Shown piece by piece: positions 23,287-32,686 of a stretch of 64,000 nt of DNA. Source of the stretch: Evansella sp. LMS18 (GTDB lineage Bacteria > Bacillota > Bacilli > Bacillales > Salisediminibacteriaceae). Numbering within the stretch: the stretch's first letter is position 1; each line of letters starts with the position of its first letter. Location of the stretch: NCBI RefSeq assembly GCF_024362785.1, contig NZ_CP093301.1, forward strand, positions 2,976,001-3,040,000, read 5' to 3'. The translations under genes and the position numbers were made by a program. A model generated the notes under the pieces. It ran no database searches, was not told the DNA's origin, and saw only the letters and a program-made list of their open reading frames with translations.

Positions 23287-25167
23287 ATGAGAATATCTGA
23301 TTTGCTTCAGAAAAACACCATGATACTGGAATTAGCATCAACTGGCAAAAATCAGGTTATAGAAGAGCTGGCAGACAAGCTTGACAGAGCCGGAAAGCTT
23401 GCTGATAAGCAGAAATATATAGAAGCGATAAAACTGCGGGAGGAGCAGAGCTCAACCGGTATTGGCGACGGGGTAGCTATCCCTCATGCAAAAACAAGCG
23501 CTGTAAAAGAACCAGCGATTGTTTTTGGCCGTTCCAAATCAGGAGTGGATTATGATTCGCTTGATGGCCAGCCAAGCCACTTGTTCTTCATGATCGCCGC
23601 CAGTGAAGGAGCGAACAATGAGCATCTTCAGACACTGTCAAGGCTGTCTACACTTCTTATAGATGCTGATTTTCGTGAAGTGTTAATGAAAGCGGAAAAT
23701 GAGGAAGAGATTCTTACTGCAATTGACGAGAAAGAAAAAACAAAGCTGGATGATCAGGCAGAGGAAGAAAAGCCCCAGGAAGCAGATGAAAAATACATTC
23801 TGGCGGTTACAGGCTGTCCAACTGGGATTGCCCACACATACATGGCTGCCGATTCGTTAAAAGACAAAGCAAAGGCTATGGGTGTAAGTATTAAAGTGGA
23901 AACTAACGGATCTGACGGGGTTAAAAACCGGCTGACTCCTGAGGACATAGAAAAGGCCGATGCAATTATAATTGCCGCTGATACTAAGATAGAGAAAGAA
24001 CGGTTTGCCGGGAAGCCTGTGATTGACGCTCCTGTAACTGACGGTATACGCCGTCCGGAAGAGCTGATTACAAAAGCTGTAAAGGGAGATGCTCCGATTT
24101 TCCAGGGGGAAGGCGGAGGCGGCAGCCGCGGAGAAGAAGCGCCTGCTAAACAGAAGTCAGGATTTTATAAGCATTTAATGAACGGTGTTTCCAACATGCT
24201 GCCATTCGTTGTCGGTGGCGGGATACTAATCGCTCTATCGTTCTTTTTTGGAATAAACGCGGCTGATCCTAATCATCCGGATTATCACCCGTTTGCTGAG
24301 GCGTTAGATATTATCGGAGGCGGAAGCGCCTTCGGACTGATGATTCCCGTGCTTGCAGGCTTTATCGCCATGAGTATTGCTGACCGCCCTGGTCTGGCTC
24401 CAGGTATGGTAGCTGGTCTTATTGCTTCAACTGGTGATGCAGGATTTTTAGGCGGAATCATTGCCGGGTTTTTAGCGGGTTATATTGTAGTACTCCTTAA
24501 GAGAGTATTTACTTTTATGCCGGCTTCTCTGGCAGGTATTAAAACAATACTGGTTTATCCATTGTTCGGGATATTCTTTGCCGGTTATATTATGCTCACG
24601 TTTATTGTGGAGCCAGTCCAGGCCTTCAATACAATGCTTGAAGGATGGCTCGCCGGGATGGGCACCGGAAATATTGTTTTAATGGGTATAATTTTAGGTG
24701 CTATGATGGCCATAGATATGGGTGGGCCGATTAACAAAGCTGCTTTTACATTTGGTATTGCTATGATCGATGCAGGCAACTACGCTCCTCATGCAGCTAT
24801 AATGGCGGGAGGGATGGTTCCGCCGCTGGGAATTGCTCTGGCAACAACTTTATTTAAAAAGAAGTTCAATAAACAGGAACTTGAAGCAGGAAAAACAAAC
24901 TATGTTATGGGACTTTCTTTTATTACTGAGGGAGCTATTCCTTTCGCTGCAGCTGACCCGGCCAGGGTGATCCCATCAGTTGTTGCAGGTTCAGCCGTTG
25001 CAGGAGGGCTCGCGATGCTGTTCAACAACACGTTGATGGCCCCTCATGGCGGTGCATTCGTAGTTTTTGTAGCAGTAGAAAACTGGCCGCTGTATATTCT
25101 TGCTATACTCGCTGGTGCTGCGGTGACCGCGGTTATGCTCGGTATTTTGAAAAAGCCTTTAAAATAA
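23287..25167 (+). CDS. fruA: Fructose PTS permease EIIABC
   Basis: 626 residues with three fused domains. EIIA-Fru: residues 1-150, phosphorylated His67 in GDGVAIPHAKTS. EIIB-Fru: residues 168-265, Cys177 in VTGCPTGIAHTYMAADSL. An E/G-rich linker follows, then EIIC (about 292-626) with some nine membrane segments, including GGPINKAAFTFG and EGAIPFAAADP. The protein imports fructose as fructose 1-phosphate using phosphoenolpyruvate via HPr. The ABC domain order is typical of Bacillus FruA. It is the last gene of the operon, followed by a strong terminator. Confidence 0.95.
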   Translation: MRISDLLQKNTMILELASTGKNQVIEELADKLDRAGKLADKQKYIEAIKLREEQSSTGIGDGVAIPHAKTSAVKEPAIVFGRSKSGVDYDSLDGQPSHLFFMIAASEGANNEHLQTLSRLSTLLIDADFREVLMKAENEEEILTAIDEKEKTKLDDQAEEEKPQEADEKYILAVTGCPTGIAHTYMAADSLKDKAKAMGVSIKVETNGSDGVKNRLTPEDIEKADAIIIAADTKIEKERFAGKPVIDAPVTDGIRRPEELITKAVKGDAPIFQGEGGGGSRGEEAPAKQKSGFYKHLMNGVSNMLPFVVGGGILIALSFFFGINAADPNHPDYHPFAEALDIIGGGSAFGLMIPVLAGFIAMSIADRPGLAPGMVAGLIASTGDAGFLGGIIAGFLAGYIVVLLKRVFTFMPASLAGIKTILVYPLFGIFFAGYIMLTFIVEPVQAFNTMLEGWLAGMGTGNIVLMGIILGAMMAIDMGGPINKAAFTFGIAMIDAGNYAPHAAIMAGGMVPPLGIALATTLFKKKFNKQELEAGKTNYVMGLSFITEGAIPFAAADPARVIPSVVAGSAVAGGLAMLFNNTLMAPHGGAFVVFVAVENWPLYILAILAGAAVTAVMLGILKKPLK

Positions 25168-25191
25168 TTTAATATAATATATTCAGATAGA

Positions 25192-25223
25192 GACCGGTCA
25201 GGCGTTGTTCGCCTGGCCGGTTT
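25192..25223 (+). terminator. Terminator of fruRKA
   Basis: GACCGGTCAGGCG (25192-25204), loop TTGTT, CGCCTGGCCGGTTTC (25209-25223). Confidence 0.75.
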
Positions 25224-25369
25224 CTTGTACAGAGTAGATCACAGGGTAATCAGTTAAAACAGGGCCAGATGAGATTATGTAATGCTTTTCTGAGGAGGAC
25301 TGGTTGTTAATCCGTGATAATCAGCAAGTTTTCAATCAAAAAAAAGAAAAAATAAAACTAATTCTGACA

Positions 25370-25383
25370 TTTCGGAACCGAAA
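25370..25383 (+). promoter_or_regulatory. Palindrome upstream of the gamma-glutamyltransferase gene
   Basis: TTTCGGAACCGAAA is an inverted repeat (TTTCGG, 2 nt, CCGAAA) 35 nt before the start codon, just after CTGACA. It may be an operator of a local regulator. No regulator gene is adjacent. Confidence 0.3.
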
Positions 25384-25417
25384 GTATGTTACCATAGTAA
25401 AAAAAGGAGGTTATTTC

Positions 25418-27031
25418 ATGGTATCTTATAACAGTCAGAGTTATCCATATGCTTCACAAAGAATGGTTACATACGGACGCAACGGAATGGTTGCAACATC
25501 CCAGCCTCTTGCTTCACAGGCAGGGCTTGATATTTTGAAGAAAGGCGGTAATGCTATCGATGCTGCAATCGCCACTGCAGCTTGCCTTACTGTGGTAGAA
25601 CCAACATCCAACGGAATTGGAGGAGATGCGTTCGCCCTTGTCTGGACAAAGGGAGAGCTGCATGGCCTTAATTCAAGCGGCCAGTCGCCGCAATCGATTT
25701 CAATCGATAAGCTGAAAGAGCAGGGAATCGATGAAATCCCCAAATACGGATGGACACCTGTAACAGTGCCAGGTGCTCCTGCTGCGTGGGCAGAACTGTC
25801 AAAACGATTCGGGAAACTTCCTTTGAAGGAAGTATTGCAGCCTGCTATCGACTACGCAAGAGACGGGTATCCCCTGAGCCCGGTTCTCGCTTATTACTGG
25901 GACAGAGCAGCGCAAAATTTCTCAAAAGAGCTTAAAGGCGAGGAGTTTAAAAGCTGGTTCGACACGTTTGCACCAGAAGGAAAAGCTCCAAAAACAGGAG
26001 ATGTCTGGCGCTCAGAAGGCCACGCGCAGACACTCGAGAAAATTGGTGAAACAAATGGGGAAGCTTTCTATAAAGGGGAGCTTGCTGATAAAATTGATGC
26101 GTTTTCCAAAGAGTATGGCGGGTATTTAACTAAAGAGGACCTGGAAGCATTCCAGCCTGAATGGGTAAAACCAATCAGCGTAAATTATAAAGGATACGAT
26201 GTCTGGGAAATCCCTCCAAACGGCCAGGGGCTTGTAGCACTAATGGCGTTAAATATGCTGAAAAACGATGAATTTACGAGCAGAGACACAAGCGATACTT
26301 TCCACAGGCAGATTGAGGCGATGAAACTTGCTTTCGCTGATGGAGAGAAGTACATTACAGAAGAAAGTAAAATGAGCAGGAAAACCGAAGATCTGCTGAG
26401 TGAAGCATACGGCAAGAAACGCCGTTCCTTAATCGGTGAGGAAGCATTAACTCCTGAAGCTGGAAATCCTTCACAGGGTGGCACGGTATATCTCGCTGCA
26501 GCAGACGGAGAAGGAAATATGGTTTCGTTCATTCAAAGTAATTACATGGGATTTGGTTCCGGGCTCGTAGTGCCAGGGACAGGTATTTCCCTTCAGAACC
26601 GGGGGCATAATTTCAGCCTTGATCCTGAACACGACAATTGTCTTGAGCCAGGGAAGCGTACATACCATACTATTATTCCTGGTTTTCTTACAAAAGGCAG
26701 CGAACCGGTTGGTCCATTCGGAGTTATGGGAGGATTCATGCAGCCACAGGGACACATGCAGGTTGTCATGAATACGATTGACTTTAGCCTTAACCCACAG
26801 GCAGCTCTTGATGCTCCGAGATGGCAGTGGATGAAAGATAAGAAAGTTCTTCTTGAGCAGTCGGTTCCAAACTTCCTTGCCAATGAACTTGCTGCCAAAG
26901 GACACGATATCCAGGTTACTCATCAGTCCGGAAGTTTTGGAAGAGGGCAGATTATCTGGCGGGACCCAGAAACAGGAGTTCTTGCCGGTGGAACTGAATC
27001 GAGAACAGATGGGGCCATCTCCGTTTATTAA
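25418..27031 (+). CDS. ywrD: Gamma-glutamyltransferase family protein (YwrD-like)
   Basis: 537 residues from the ATG at 25418, 7 nt after AAGGAGG; the frame stays open 38 codons upstream without a ribosome site. Ntn-hydrolase of the GGT family: ASQAGLDILKKGGNAIDAAIA, SNGIGGDAFALVW, the nucleophile Thr356 in SQGGTVYLAAADGEGNMVSF, and NRGHNFSLDPEHDN. The precursor should self-cleave before Thr356. There is no signal peptide, so it is cytoplasmic like YwrD, unlike the secreted Ggt. It is 29 nt upstream of two ChrA-like genes, an association also seen in the B. subtilis ywrA-ywrD region. The substrate is unproven. Confidence 0.88.
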   Translation: MVSYNSQSYPYASQRMVTYGRNGMVATSQPLASQAGLDILKKGGNAIDAAIATAACLTVVEPTSNGIGGDAFALVWTKGELHGLNSSGQSPQSISIDKLKEQGIDEIPKYGWTPVTVPGAPAAWAELSKRFGKLPLKEVLQPAIDYARDGYPLSPVLAYYWDRAAQNFSKELKGEEFKSWFDTFAPEGKAPKTGDVWRSEGHAQTLEKIGETNGEAFYKGELADKIDAFSKEYGGYLTKEDLEAFQPEWVKPISVNYKGYDVWEIPPNGQGLVALMALNMLKNDEFTSRDTSDTFHRQIEAMKLAFADGEKYITEESKMSRKTEDLLSEAYGKKRRSLIGEEALTPEAGNPSQGGTVYLAAADGEGNMVSFIQSNYMGFGSGLVVPGTGISLQNRGHNFSLDPEHDNCLEPGKRTYHTIIPGFLTKGSEPVGPFGVMGGFMQPQGHMQVVMNTIDFSLNPQAALDAPRWQWMKDKKVLLEQSVPNFLANELAAKGHDIQVTHQSGSFGRGQIIWRDPETGVLAGGTESRTDGAISVY

Positions 27032-27060
27032 ATTGTTCTGAGAAGGAGTGGCTGATTGCA

Positions 27061-27624
27061 ATGAAACACGCACAGATTTTTATGGCATTCTTCCGGGCAG
27101 GAATGCTTGGGTATGGCGGCGGGCCGGCTTCCATACCCTTAATACTTGCTGAAGTAAAAAGGTACGGCTGGATGGACGATGATGAATTTTCCGATATACT
27201 CGCAATCGGGAACACCCTTCCAGGGCCGATAGCTACAAAAATGGCTGGTTACATCGGGTACAGGGTTGGCGGCATCCTTGGAATGTTAAACGCAATAGTT
27301 GCCTCTGTTTTTCCAACAGTGGTGCTTATGATTATTCTCCTTGTATCTCTTGCTTCTTTCCGGGATTACCCATGGGTTCAGGGAATGACCAATGGGGTTG
27401 TACCGGTAGTAGCTGTCATGCTCGGTGCCTTAACTTGGGGCTTTATTAAACGTTCTAAGCAGGATTTCGGATGGATGAAGGTTATAATCCTGTTAATTGG
27501 GTCCATTCTTTTGATTGAAATCTTTGGAATTCATCCGGCACTCGTTATTTTAGCCCTTCTGCTCTTCGTATTCTTCAGAAAACCTGAAAAAGAGCAGCTT
27601 AAAAAGGAGGGTGAGACTGAATGA
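27061..27624 (+). CDS. Short-chain ChrA chromate transporter family protein, first subunit
   Basis: 187 residues, one CHR domain with about five to six membrane segments. CHR signature: FFRAGMLGYGGGPASIPLI near residue 10 and GNTLPGPIATKMAGYIGYRVGG near 58. Short CHR proteins work as pairs of opposite membrane topology, and the partner follows with a 4-nt ATGA overlap. They may export chromate, but the physiological substrate can be another anion. B. subtilis ywrB/ywrA is the matching pair. It is in one operon with the YwrD-like GGT. Confidence 0.88.
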   Translation: MKHAQIFMAFFRAGMLGYGGGPASIPLILAEVKRYGWMDDDEFSDILAIGNTLPGPIATKMAGYIGYRVGGILGMLNAIVASVFPTVVLMIILLVSLASFRDYPWVQGMTNGVVPVVAVMLGALTWGFIKRSKQDFGWMKVIILLIGSILLIEIFGIHPALVILALLLFVFFRKPEKEQLKKEGETE

Positions 27625-28154
27625 TATACTGGGAAATCTTCCTTGCCTTTTTTATACCTGGAATACTTGGTTACGGAGGCGGACCAGCAACAATACCGCT
27701 TATTGAATACGAGGTAGTTCACAGGTATGGATGGATGAGTGTGGAAGAATTTGCGGAGGTCCTGGCCTTGGGTAATGCTCTTCCAGGACCTATCGCTACG
27801 AAGATGGCTGGTTATATAGGTTTTGAACAGGCAGGAATCCTGGGTGCTTCGGTAGGGTTATTTGCCACGATAGCCCCTTCACTTATTTTAATGATTGTCC
27901 TGCTTAGTTTATTATACAAGTTTAAGGATTCGCCGAAAGTTAAGCTCCTCTCCAGTATTGTAAGGCCTACGATTGCCGTTCTGCTCGGAGCCATGACATT
28001 AAGGTTTGCAGAAACTTCCTATATGGAAAGCGGAGTTCTGCAGACGGGAATTCTTATTGGCGCGAGCTATTATCTTCTGGAGAGGCGAAAAGTCCATCCG
28101 GCATTCGTCATATTGGGGGCGCTGATTTACGGAGCAATATTCCTTGCACCGTAG
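27621..28154 (+). CDS. Short-chain ChrA chromate transporter family protein, second subunit
   Basis: 177 residues, partner of the preceding gene; the two overlap at ATGA and are translationally coupled through AAAAAGGAGGGTGAG. CHR motifs FFIPGILGYGGGPATIPLI and GNALPGPIATKMAGYIGFEQAG repeat those of its partner, with about five membrane helices. The two together reproduce the 12-helix long-chain ChrA. A bidirectional terminator follows about 45 nt after the stop. Confidence 0.88.
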   Translation: MIYWEIFLAFFIPGILGYGGGPATIPLIEYEVVHRYGWMSVEEFAEVLALGNALPGPIATKMAGYIGFEQAGILGASVGLFATIAPSLILMIVLLSLLYKFKDSPKVKLLSSIVRPTIAVLLGAMTLRFAETSYMESGVLQTGILIGASYYLLERRKVHPAFVILGALIYGAIFLAP

Positions 28155-28197
28155 AGAAAATCCTGAATGTGGGAAGCACCAAAAATTAATAGCAAAC

Positions 28198-28230
28198 AAA
28201 AACGCCTGGATTTTGATATCCAGGCGTTCT
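28198..28230. terminator. Bidirectional terminator after the chrA pair
   Basis: AACGCCTGGAT (28201-28211) pairs with ATCCAGGCGTT (28218-28228). A-rich sequence precedes it and T-rich sequence follows. It can serve the plus-strand operon and the minus-strand oxidoreductase gene. The 28231-28389 stretch shows nothing else. Confidence 0.75.
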
Positions 28231-28389
28231 GTTTGTTTATAGCGAAGATAATTATTACGGTTCCTCATTCCCGCTATTACACACATTTTAAATCCGCTTC
28301 TTAAAATAGGCATATAGGTATAGGCCGGGCTCCACTTTTCACGAAACTAACTTATGTTTGTCCCATCTCTTCTCTTTGCAATGGTAATA

Positions 28390-29352
28390 TTACGGTGTAA
28401 GAACGATACTGCCATTGTATTCGTGGTTTTCGAGGGCACGGTGTGCTTTAGCTGCTTCCTCAAAAGTGAACACCTTGCCAATATGGGAATGTATTTTTTT
28501 CTTCTCGAGCAATGTTGTAATTTCTTCACCTGCGCGCCTTAGTTCTTCCTTTGGGGCGGTAAAGAGGAGAACACCAAGCAGAGATGCATGCTTCTGGTTT
28601 AAAAGTCTCCATGGAAGTTCAGGCGTGTTATTCTGAGGCGATCCTATCGTAACGATCCTGCCTCCAGTTTCAATCATATGCAGATTGCTTTCCAGGTTTT
28701 CACTCAGCGACATGTCTAGGATGATATGAACTCCTTTTCCGCCAGTGATTTCATTTACCTTCTCAACTACATTTTCTTCCTTATATAGAATGACACTGTC
28801 AGCGCCAGCTTCTTTGCAGATATCAGCTTTTTCTTTACTTCCGGCAGTAGCTATCACGTTAGCCCCGCAGGCTTTCGCCAGCTGAATAGCTGCATTGCCA
28901 ACTGCTCCCGCTCCTCCATATACAAGAACTGTCTCATCAGGCTGGAGTCTTGCCCGGTAATGAAGGGATAAATGGGCTGTCATTAACGGCATGGCAAGGG
29001 CGGCTCCATCGGCATCAGTAAGATGTTCAGGCAGAGGAAACACGCTTTCTGCAGGCGCAATTACATATTCTGCCCCTGTGCCAGGGACGTTTGTCGCCCA
29101 TACACGGTCGCCTTCTTTCACGAAAGGAACATTATCACCTGCAGCCTCGACAGTCCCGGCGATATCAAAATGAGGAATATGAGGAAATGATTCCACCTGT
29201 CTAATCCCTTTACGGAAATAAGTATCAACCGGGTTGATGCCGCTTCCTCCTGTTTTTATGAGAACCTCCCCAGACTTTACTTCCGGTTTATCCATTTCTT
29301 TGATCTGAAGAACTTCCGGACCCCCATATTTTTCGTACACAACTGCTTTCAT
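28390..29352 (-). CDS. Zinc-less MDR-type NAD(P)H:quinone oxidoreductase
   Basis: 320 residues, medium-chain dehydrogenase fold. The GroES-like N-terminus reads MKAVVYEKYGGPEVLQIKEM with SGINPVDTYFRKG. The nucleotide site is VLVYGGAGAVGNAAIQLAKA (residues about 142-161), the AxxGxxG variant of quinone oxidoreductases. The structural-zinc cysteine cluster of alcohol dehydrogenases is absent. It probably reduces quinones or other electrophilic carbonyls with NADPH. AAAGGAGAGTGGG precedes the ATG. It is a single gene. Confidence 0.88.
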   Translation of the reverse strand: MKAVVYEKYGGPEVLQIKEMDKPEVKSGEVLIKTGGSGINPVDTYFRKGIRQVESFPHIPHFDIAGTVEAAGDNVPFVKEGDRVWATNVPGTGAEYVIAPAESVFPLPEHLTDADGAALAMPLMTAHLSLHYRARLQPDETVLVYGGAGAVGNAAIQLAKACGANVIATAGSKEKADICKEAGADSVILYKEENVVEKVNEITGGKGVHIILDMSLSENLESNLHMIETGGRIVTIGSPQNNTPELPWRLLNQKHASLLGVLLFTAPKEELRRAGEEITTLLEKKKIHSHIGKVFTFEEAAKAHRALENHEYNGSIVLTP

Positions 29353-29483
29353 TAAGTCCCACTCTCCTTTTAAAAAACCTTCTGTTTATATTGTAAAGAA
29401 AATTCAATAATAAATCACGAAATAGGCATTAGCGAGCCAGCTGCTTTACAGGAGAGTTGGAAACAGATTGAAAGTATGCTGAA

Positions 29484-29708
29484 TTAATCGTAATGGACTC
29501 TCGTTCCTTGTGTCCAAGTTGCTTCATGGGGGTGCAAGCCGCCCCTGTTCATAATTTCCTTAATAATCTCTTTGTGGATCATGACTCCTTCCGCATTTAA
29601 ATAAGGAGCTATCTGCTGTAAATTATGGTGAAAGAAAGCCAGCTCTTTATCAGACCAGGTTGTTTTTGACATCATGGACAGTTCAGTCATATCTCTTCCA
29701 ACATACAT
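29484..29708 (-). CDS. YfhS-like small protein
   Basis: 74 residues; AAAGGGGA precedes the ATG. The sequence MYVGRDMTELSMM ... WSDKELAFFHHNLQQIAPYL ... GVMIHKEIIKEIMNRGG is helical and polar, with several His and Met residues. Length and position near fabL suggest YfhS, which lies between mutY and fabL in B. subtilis; I am not certain of the match. The function is unknown. Confidence 0.6.
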   Translation of the reverse strand: MYVGRDMTELSMMSKTTWSDKELAFFHHNLQQIAPYLNAEGVMIHKEIIKEIMNRGGLHPHEATWTQGTRVHYD

Positions 29709-29803
29709 AAAAAAATCCCCTTTCCTGCACCCGCTTTTATTAAGCGTTATTTTTGGCCAAACAAGATATAGTAATTGCTTTCATCAGAGCATTTATTGAC
29801 TAA

Positions 29804-29965
29804 TGTTATCCCGATGTAACCGTCCGTAAAACTCCCGCCTTAAAACATGAGTGGAAGCGAAGATGTTCAGGCGGGAGAGATAACGGACGCTAACATCCCG
29901 ATTGGTTCAACTAACAATCAGTGGGGGGATGAATAACCCCCCCACTGATTGAAGGTTCACTTTAT
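29804..29965 (+). repeat. Dispersed palindromic repeat, full copy
   Basis: This copy aligns with 9797-9947 almost base for base. The large hairpin is CGATGTAACCGTCCGT ... AACGGACGCTAACATC with an inner CTCCCGCCT/AGGCGGGAG stem. The second hairpin is CAATCAGTGGGGGG / CCCCCCACTGATTG with loop ATGAATAA, and the right flank GGTTCACTTTAT follows. It occupies the intergenic region before fabL. Confidence 0.75.
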
Positions 29966-30054
29966 ATGTTATAGTCTTTCTATAGGGCCAGAGGTGTATT
30001 CAGGATATTAAGTTGCAAAAGTGGATAATTCATTGTGTAATTACCATAAGTTAG

Positions 30055-30873
<819 letters not shown>

Positions 30874-31018
30874 GACCTGGGGTTATGGCATAAACACCCA
30901 AAATAAAGCCATCGAAAGCGGCTGAAATAATTGGAAAATTTACTGGCTAAAAACAGCATGTTTTTTTAGAATAAAAACACCTTCTCAGGAAAAGATAATT
31001 TTTGTGGAGGTGATACTA

Positions 31019-31231
31019 ATGGCTAGAAACCAACAACAACAACCAGGGCAAGCTCAAGCTTCAAGAACTAATGCTCAGCAAGTAAGACAGCAAAACGCTC
31101 AATCTGCTCAAGGGCAGAGCCAGCAGTTTGAATTTGCTAGCGAAACTGATGCACAGCAGGTACGCCAGCAAAACCAGCAATCAGCACAACGTAAGCAGCA
31201 AGCGTCAGCAGGCCGCCAGCAGCAACAGTAG
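31019..31231 (+). CDS. sspE: Gamma-type small acid-soluble spore protein
   Basis: 70 residues, almost half Gln, with Ala, Ser, Asn and Arg. It has two repeats of the form (T/S)(N/D)AQQVRQQN.QSA(Q), separated by QFEFASET, which includes the FEFASET germination protease cleavage site of gamma-type SASPs. The protein stores amino acids in the spore core. GGAGGTGATACTA precedes the ATG; the GTG 15 nt upstream lies in that ribosome site. Sigma-G control is expected but I could not identify convincing -35/-10 boxes. Confidence 0.93.
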   Translation: MARNQQQQPGQAQASRTNAQQVRQQNAQSAQGQSQQFEFASETDAQQVRQQNQQSAQRKQQASAGRQQQQ

Positions 31232-31263
31232 TAAGGCAGCCTCCCTTTAAGTGAAGCTTTTTA

Positions 31264-31300
31264 AAAACCCCCTTTTCCCTTTGCGGGAAAGGGGGTTTTC
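31264..31300 (+). terminator. Terminator of sspE
   Basis: AAAACCCCCTTTTCCC (31264-31279) with GGGAAAGGGGGTTTT (31285-31299). Confidence 0.85.
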
Positions 31301-31429
31301 TGTAAATATATTGCAATGGCAGGTACGAATCGTTTTAAATTTAATTAATCAATAGTATAATTAAAGAAATAGCAGAAAAAGATGGGCGGATTGGGTGCTT
31401 TATTCTTTTTATTGCCGGGTAAGGTATAT

Positions 31430-31501
31430 TATAAAGTGAACCTTCAATAAGTGGGGGCTTTGTTCATCCCCCACTTATTGTTAGCTGAACTAATTGGGAT
31501 A
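31430..31501 (-). repeat. Dispersed palindromic repeat, inverted copy
   Basis: On the minus strand this reads AATTAGTTCAGCTAACAATA, AGTGGGGG, loop ATGAACAAAG, CCCCCACT, then TATTGAAGGTTCACTTTAT. It is the same right-hand hairpin as the full copies with T/A changes that keep pairing (compensatory AATAAGTG/CACTTATT). It ends 10 nt before the ribosome site of the DUF3939 gene. Confidence 0.7.
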
Positions 31502-31522
31502 AAAGTTTCTGGAGGGGTACCC

Positions 31523-31993
31523 ATGCTGTTTCGAAAAAAGAAGAAAGAAAATAAAAACAAAAACGCGCCTGAGAAAGAAGTTAAGATAATTACCTGTTCA
31601 TTGGATGATGTAAGAAAAGCTGTCAATGAATATGCTTTATCTTTGCAGGAAGGGATTTCCCTGCGCAGCCTTGCGCACGAGGACAATGAAATTAATTATG
31701 AGCTTTTATATTCCCATCTTGGCGGTAAGCCGGACAAAAGCTTTTATATATCCAAGGAGACATTTGAGGTGTTCGAGAATCCAGACTATCCAAGGCTTAT
31801 TGACTTATGCCAGATAGCCTGTGACCAGTATCTACTTGAAACAGGTGAAGAACCGGTAGTTCCGGGGGACCCGGACAGAAAAATCAGTTATTTTAAGTTA
31901 CGGAACTACTTAAGTGAAAAACCTCACTTTGAGCTTTATTTACATCCTAAAGATCAAATGGTCACCCACAGGTCTCCTAAACAGAAAAAATAA
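31523..31993 (+). CDS. DUF3939-family protein
   Basis: 156 residues from the ATG at 31523 after GGAGGGG; the frame runs upstream through the palindromic repeat, which is not coding. A basic N-terminus ([12 protein letters not shown]) is followed by [60 protein letters not shown] and ending [14 protein letters not shown] recall this as the DUF3939 family of Bacillaceae, function unknown. It lies between sspE and ntdP where B. subtilis has ygaB. Confidence 0.65.
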   Translation: MLFRKKKKENKNKNAPEKEVKIITCSLDDVRKAVNEYALSLQEGISLRSLAHEDNEINYELLYSHLGGKPDKSFYISKETFEVFENPDYPRLIDLCQIACDQYLLETGEEPVVPGDPDRKISYFKLRNYLSEKPHFELYLHPKDQMVTHRSPKQKK

Positions 31994-32009
31994 AGAGAGG
32001 AGCAGAGAA

Positions 32010-32537
32010 GTGAACTTTCCCAAAACAGGCAGTAATATTCAAGTACAGAGCTACAAACATAACGGGCAGCTTCATCGTGTTTGGGAAGAGACAATTATAT
32101 TAAAGGGCACCTCCCACGAAGTAATCGGCGGGAATGACCGAATACTCGTTCAGGAATCGGACGGGCGGCAATGGAGAACGAGAGAACCGGCCATTTGTTA
32201 TTTTACTTCGCGCCACTGGTTTAACGTAATTGGCATGATTCGTAATGACGGAATTTATTATTACTGTAATCTTGGGACACCTTTTACATACGATGGAGAA
32301 GCAGTGAAATATATTGATTATGATTTGGACATCAAGGTATTTCCGGACATGACATATAAACTTCTTGATGAGGACGAATTTTTATTACATAAAGAGCAAA
32401 TGAACTATCCTGATGAAGTGGAAGCTATTCTCCGCCGCAGTGTGGACGAGCTTGTGTCGTGGGTAGGCCAGAAAAAGGGCCCTTTTGAGCCTGGGTTTGT
32501 TGAAGACTGGTATGAACGTTTTCTTCAGTACAGGTAA
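32010..32537 (+). CDS. ntdP: Nucleoside tri-/diphosphate phosphatase (DUF402, YgaC)
   Basis: 175 residues from a GTG at 32010, 8 nt after GAGAGGAG; the upstream part of the frame is the end of the preceding gene. The DUF402 core is [50 protein letters not shown], and [20 protein letters not shown], with the acidic residues that bind divalent metal. Relatives hydrolyse nucleoside tri- and diphosphates. It starts 16 nt after the DUF3939 stop (operon) and precedes the ABC exporter as ygaC precedes ygaD. Confidence 0.9.
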   Translation: MNFPKTGSNIQVQSYKHNGQLHRVWEETIILKGTSHEVIGGNDRILVQESDGRQWRTREPAICYFTSRHWFNVIGMIRNDGIYYYCNLGTPFTYDGEAVKYIDYDLDIKVFPDMTYKLLDEDEFLLHKEQMNYPDEVEAILRRSVDELVSWVGQKKGPFEPGFVEDWYERFLQYR

Positions 32538-32606
32538 ACAGAAGATAAGCCTGGGTTAAGAAACTGGCTAAAGCAGTACCATGCCATAGTACCGGGGGTG
32601 TACAGG

Positions 32607-32642
32607 GAGAACGGTTATTCGGAAAACCGTCTCTTTCTTTTT
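32607..32642 (+). terminator. Possible terminator after ntdP
   Basis: GAGAACGGTT (32607-32616) pairs with AACCGTCTC (32625-32633) with one bulged base, followed by a T-rich tract. Confidence 0.5.
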
Positions 32643-32686
32643 GGCTATTTAACATACATTGTTGCTCTTAAGATGGGGTGAAAGAC

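Noticed and set aside
31432-31522. N-terminal 24-residue extension of the DUF3939 gene
   Set aside because: It translates the palindromic repeat; the ATG at 31523 has GGAGGGG in the right place.
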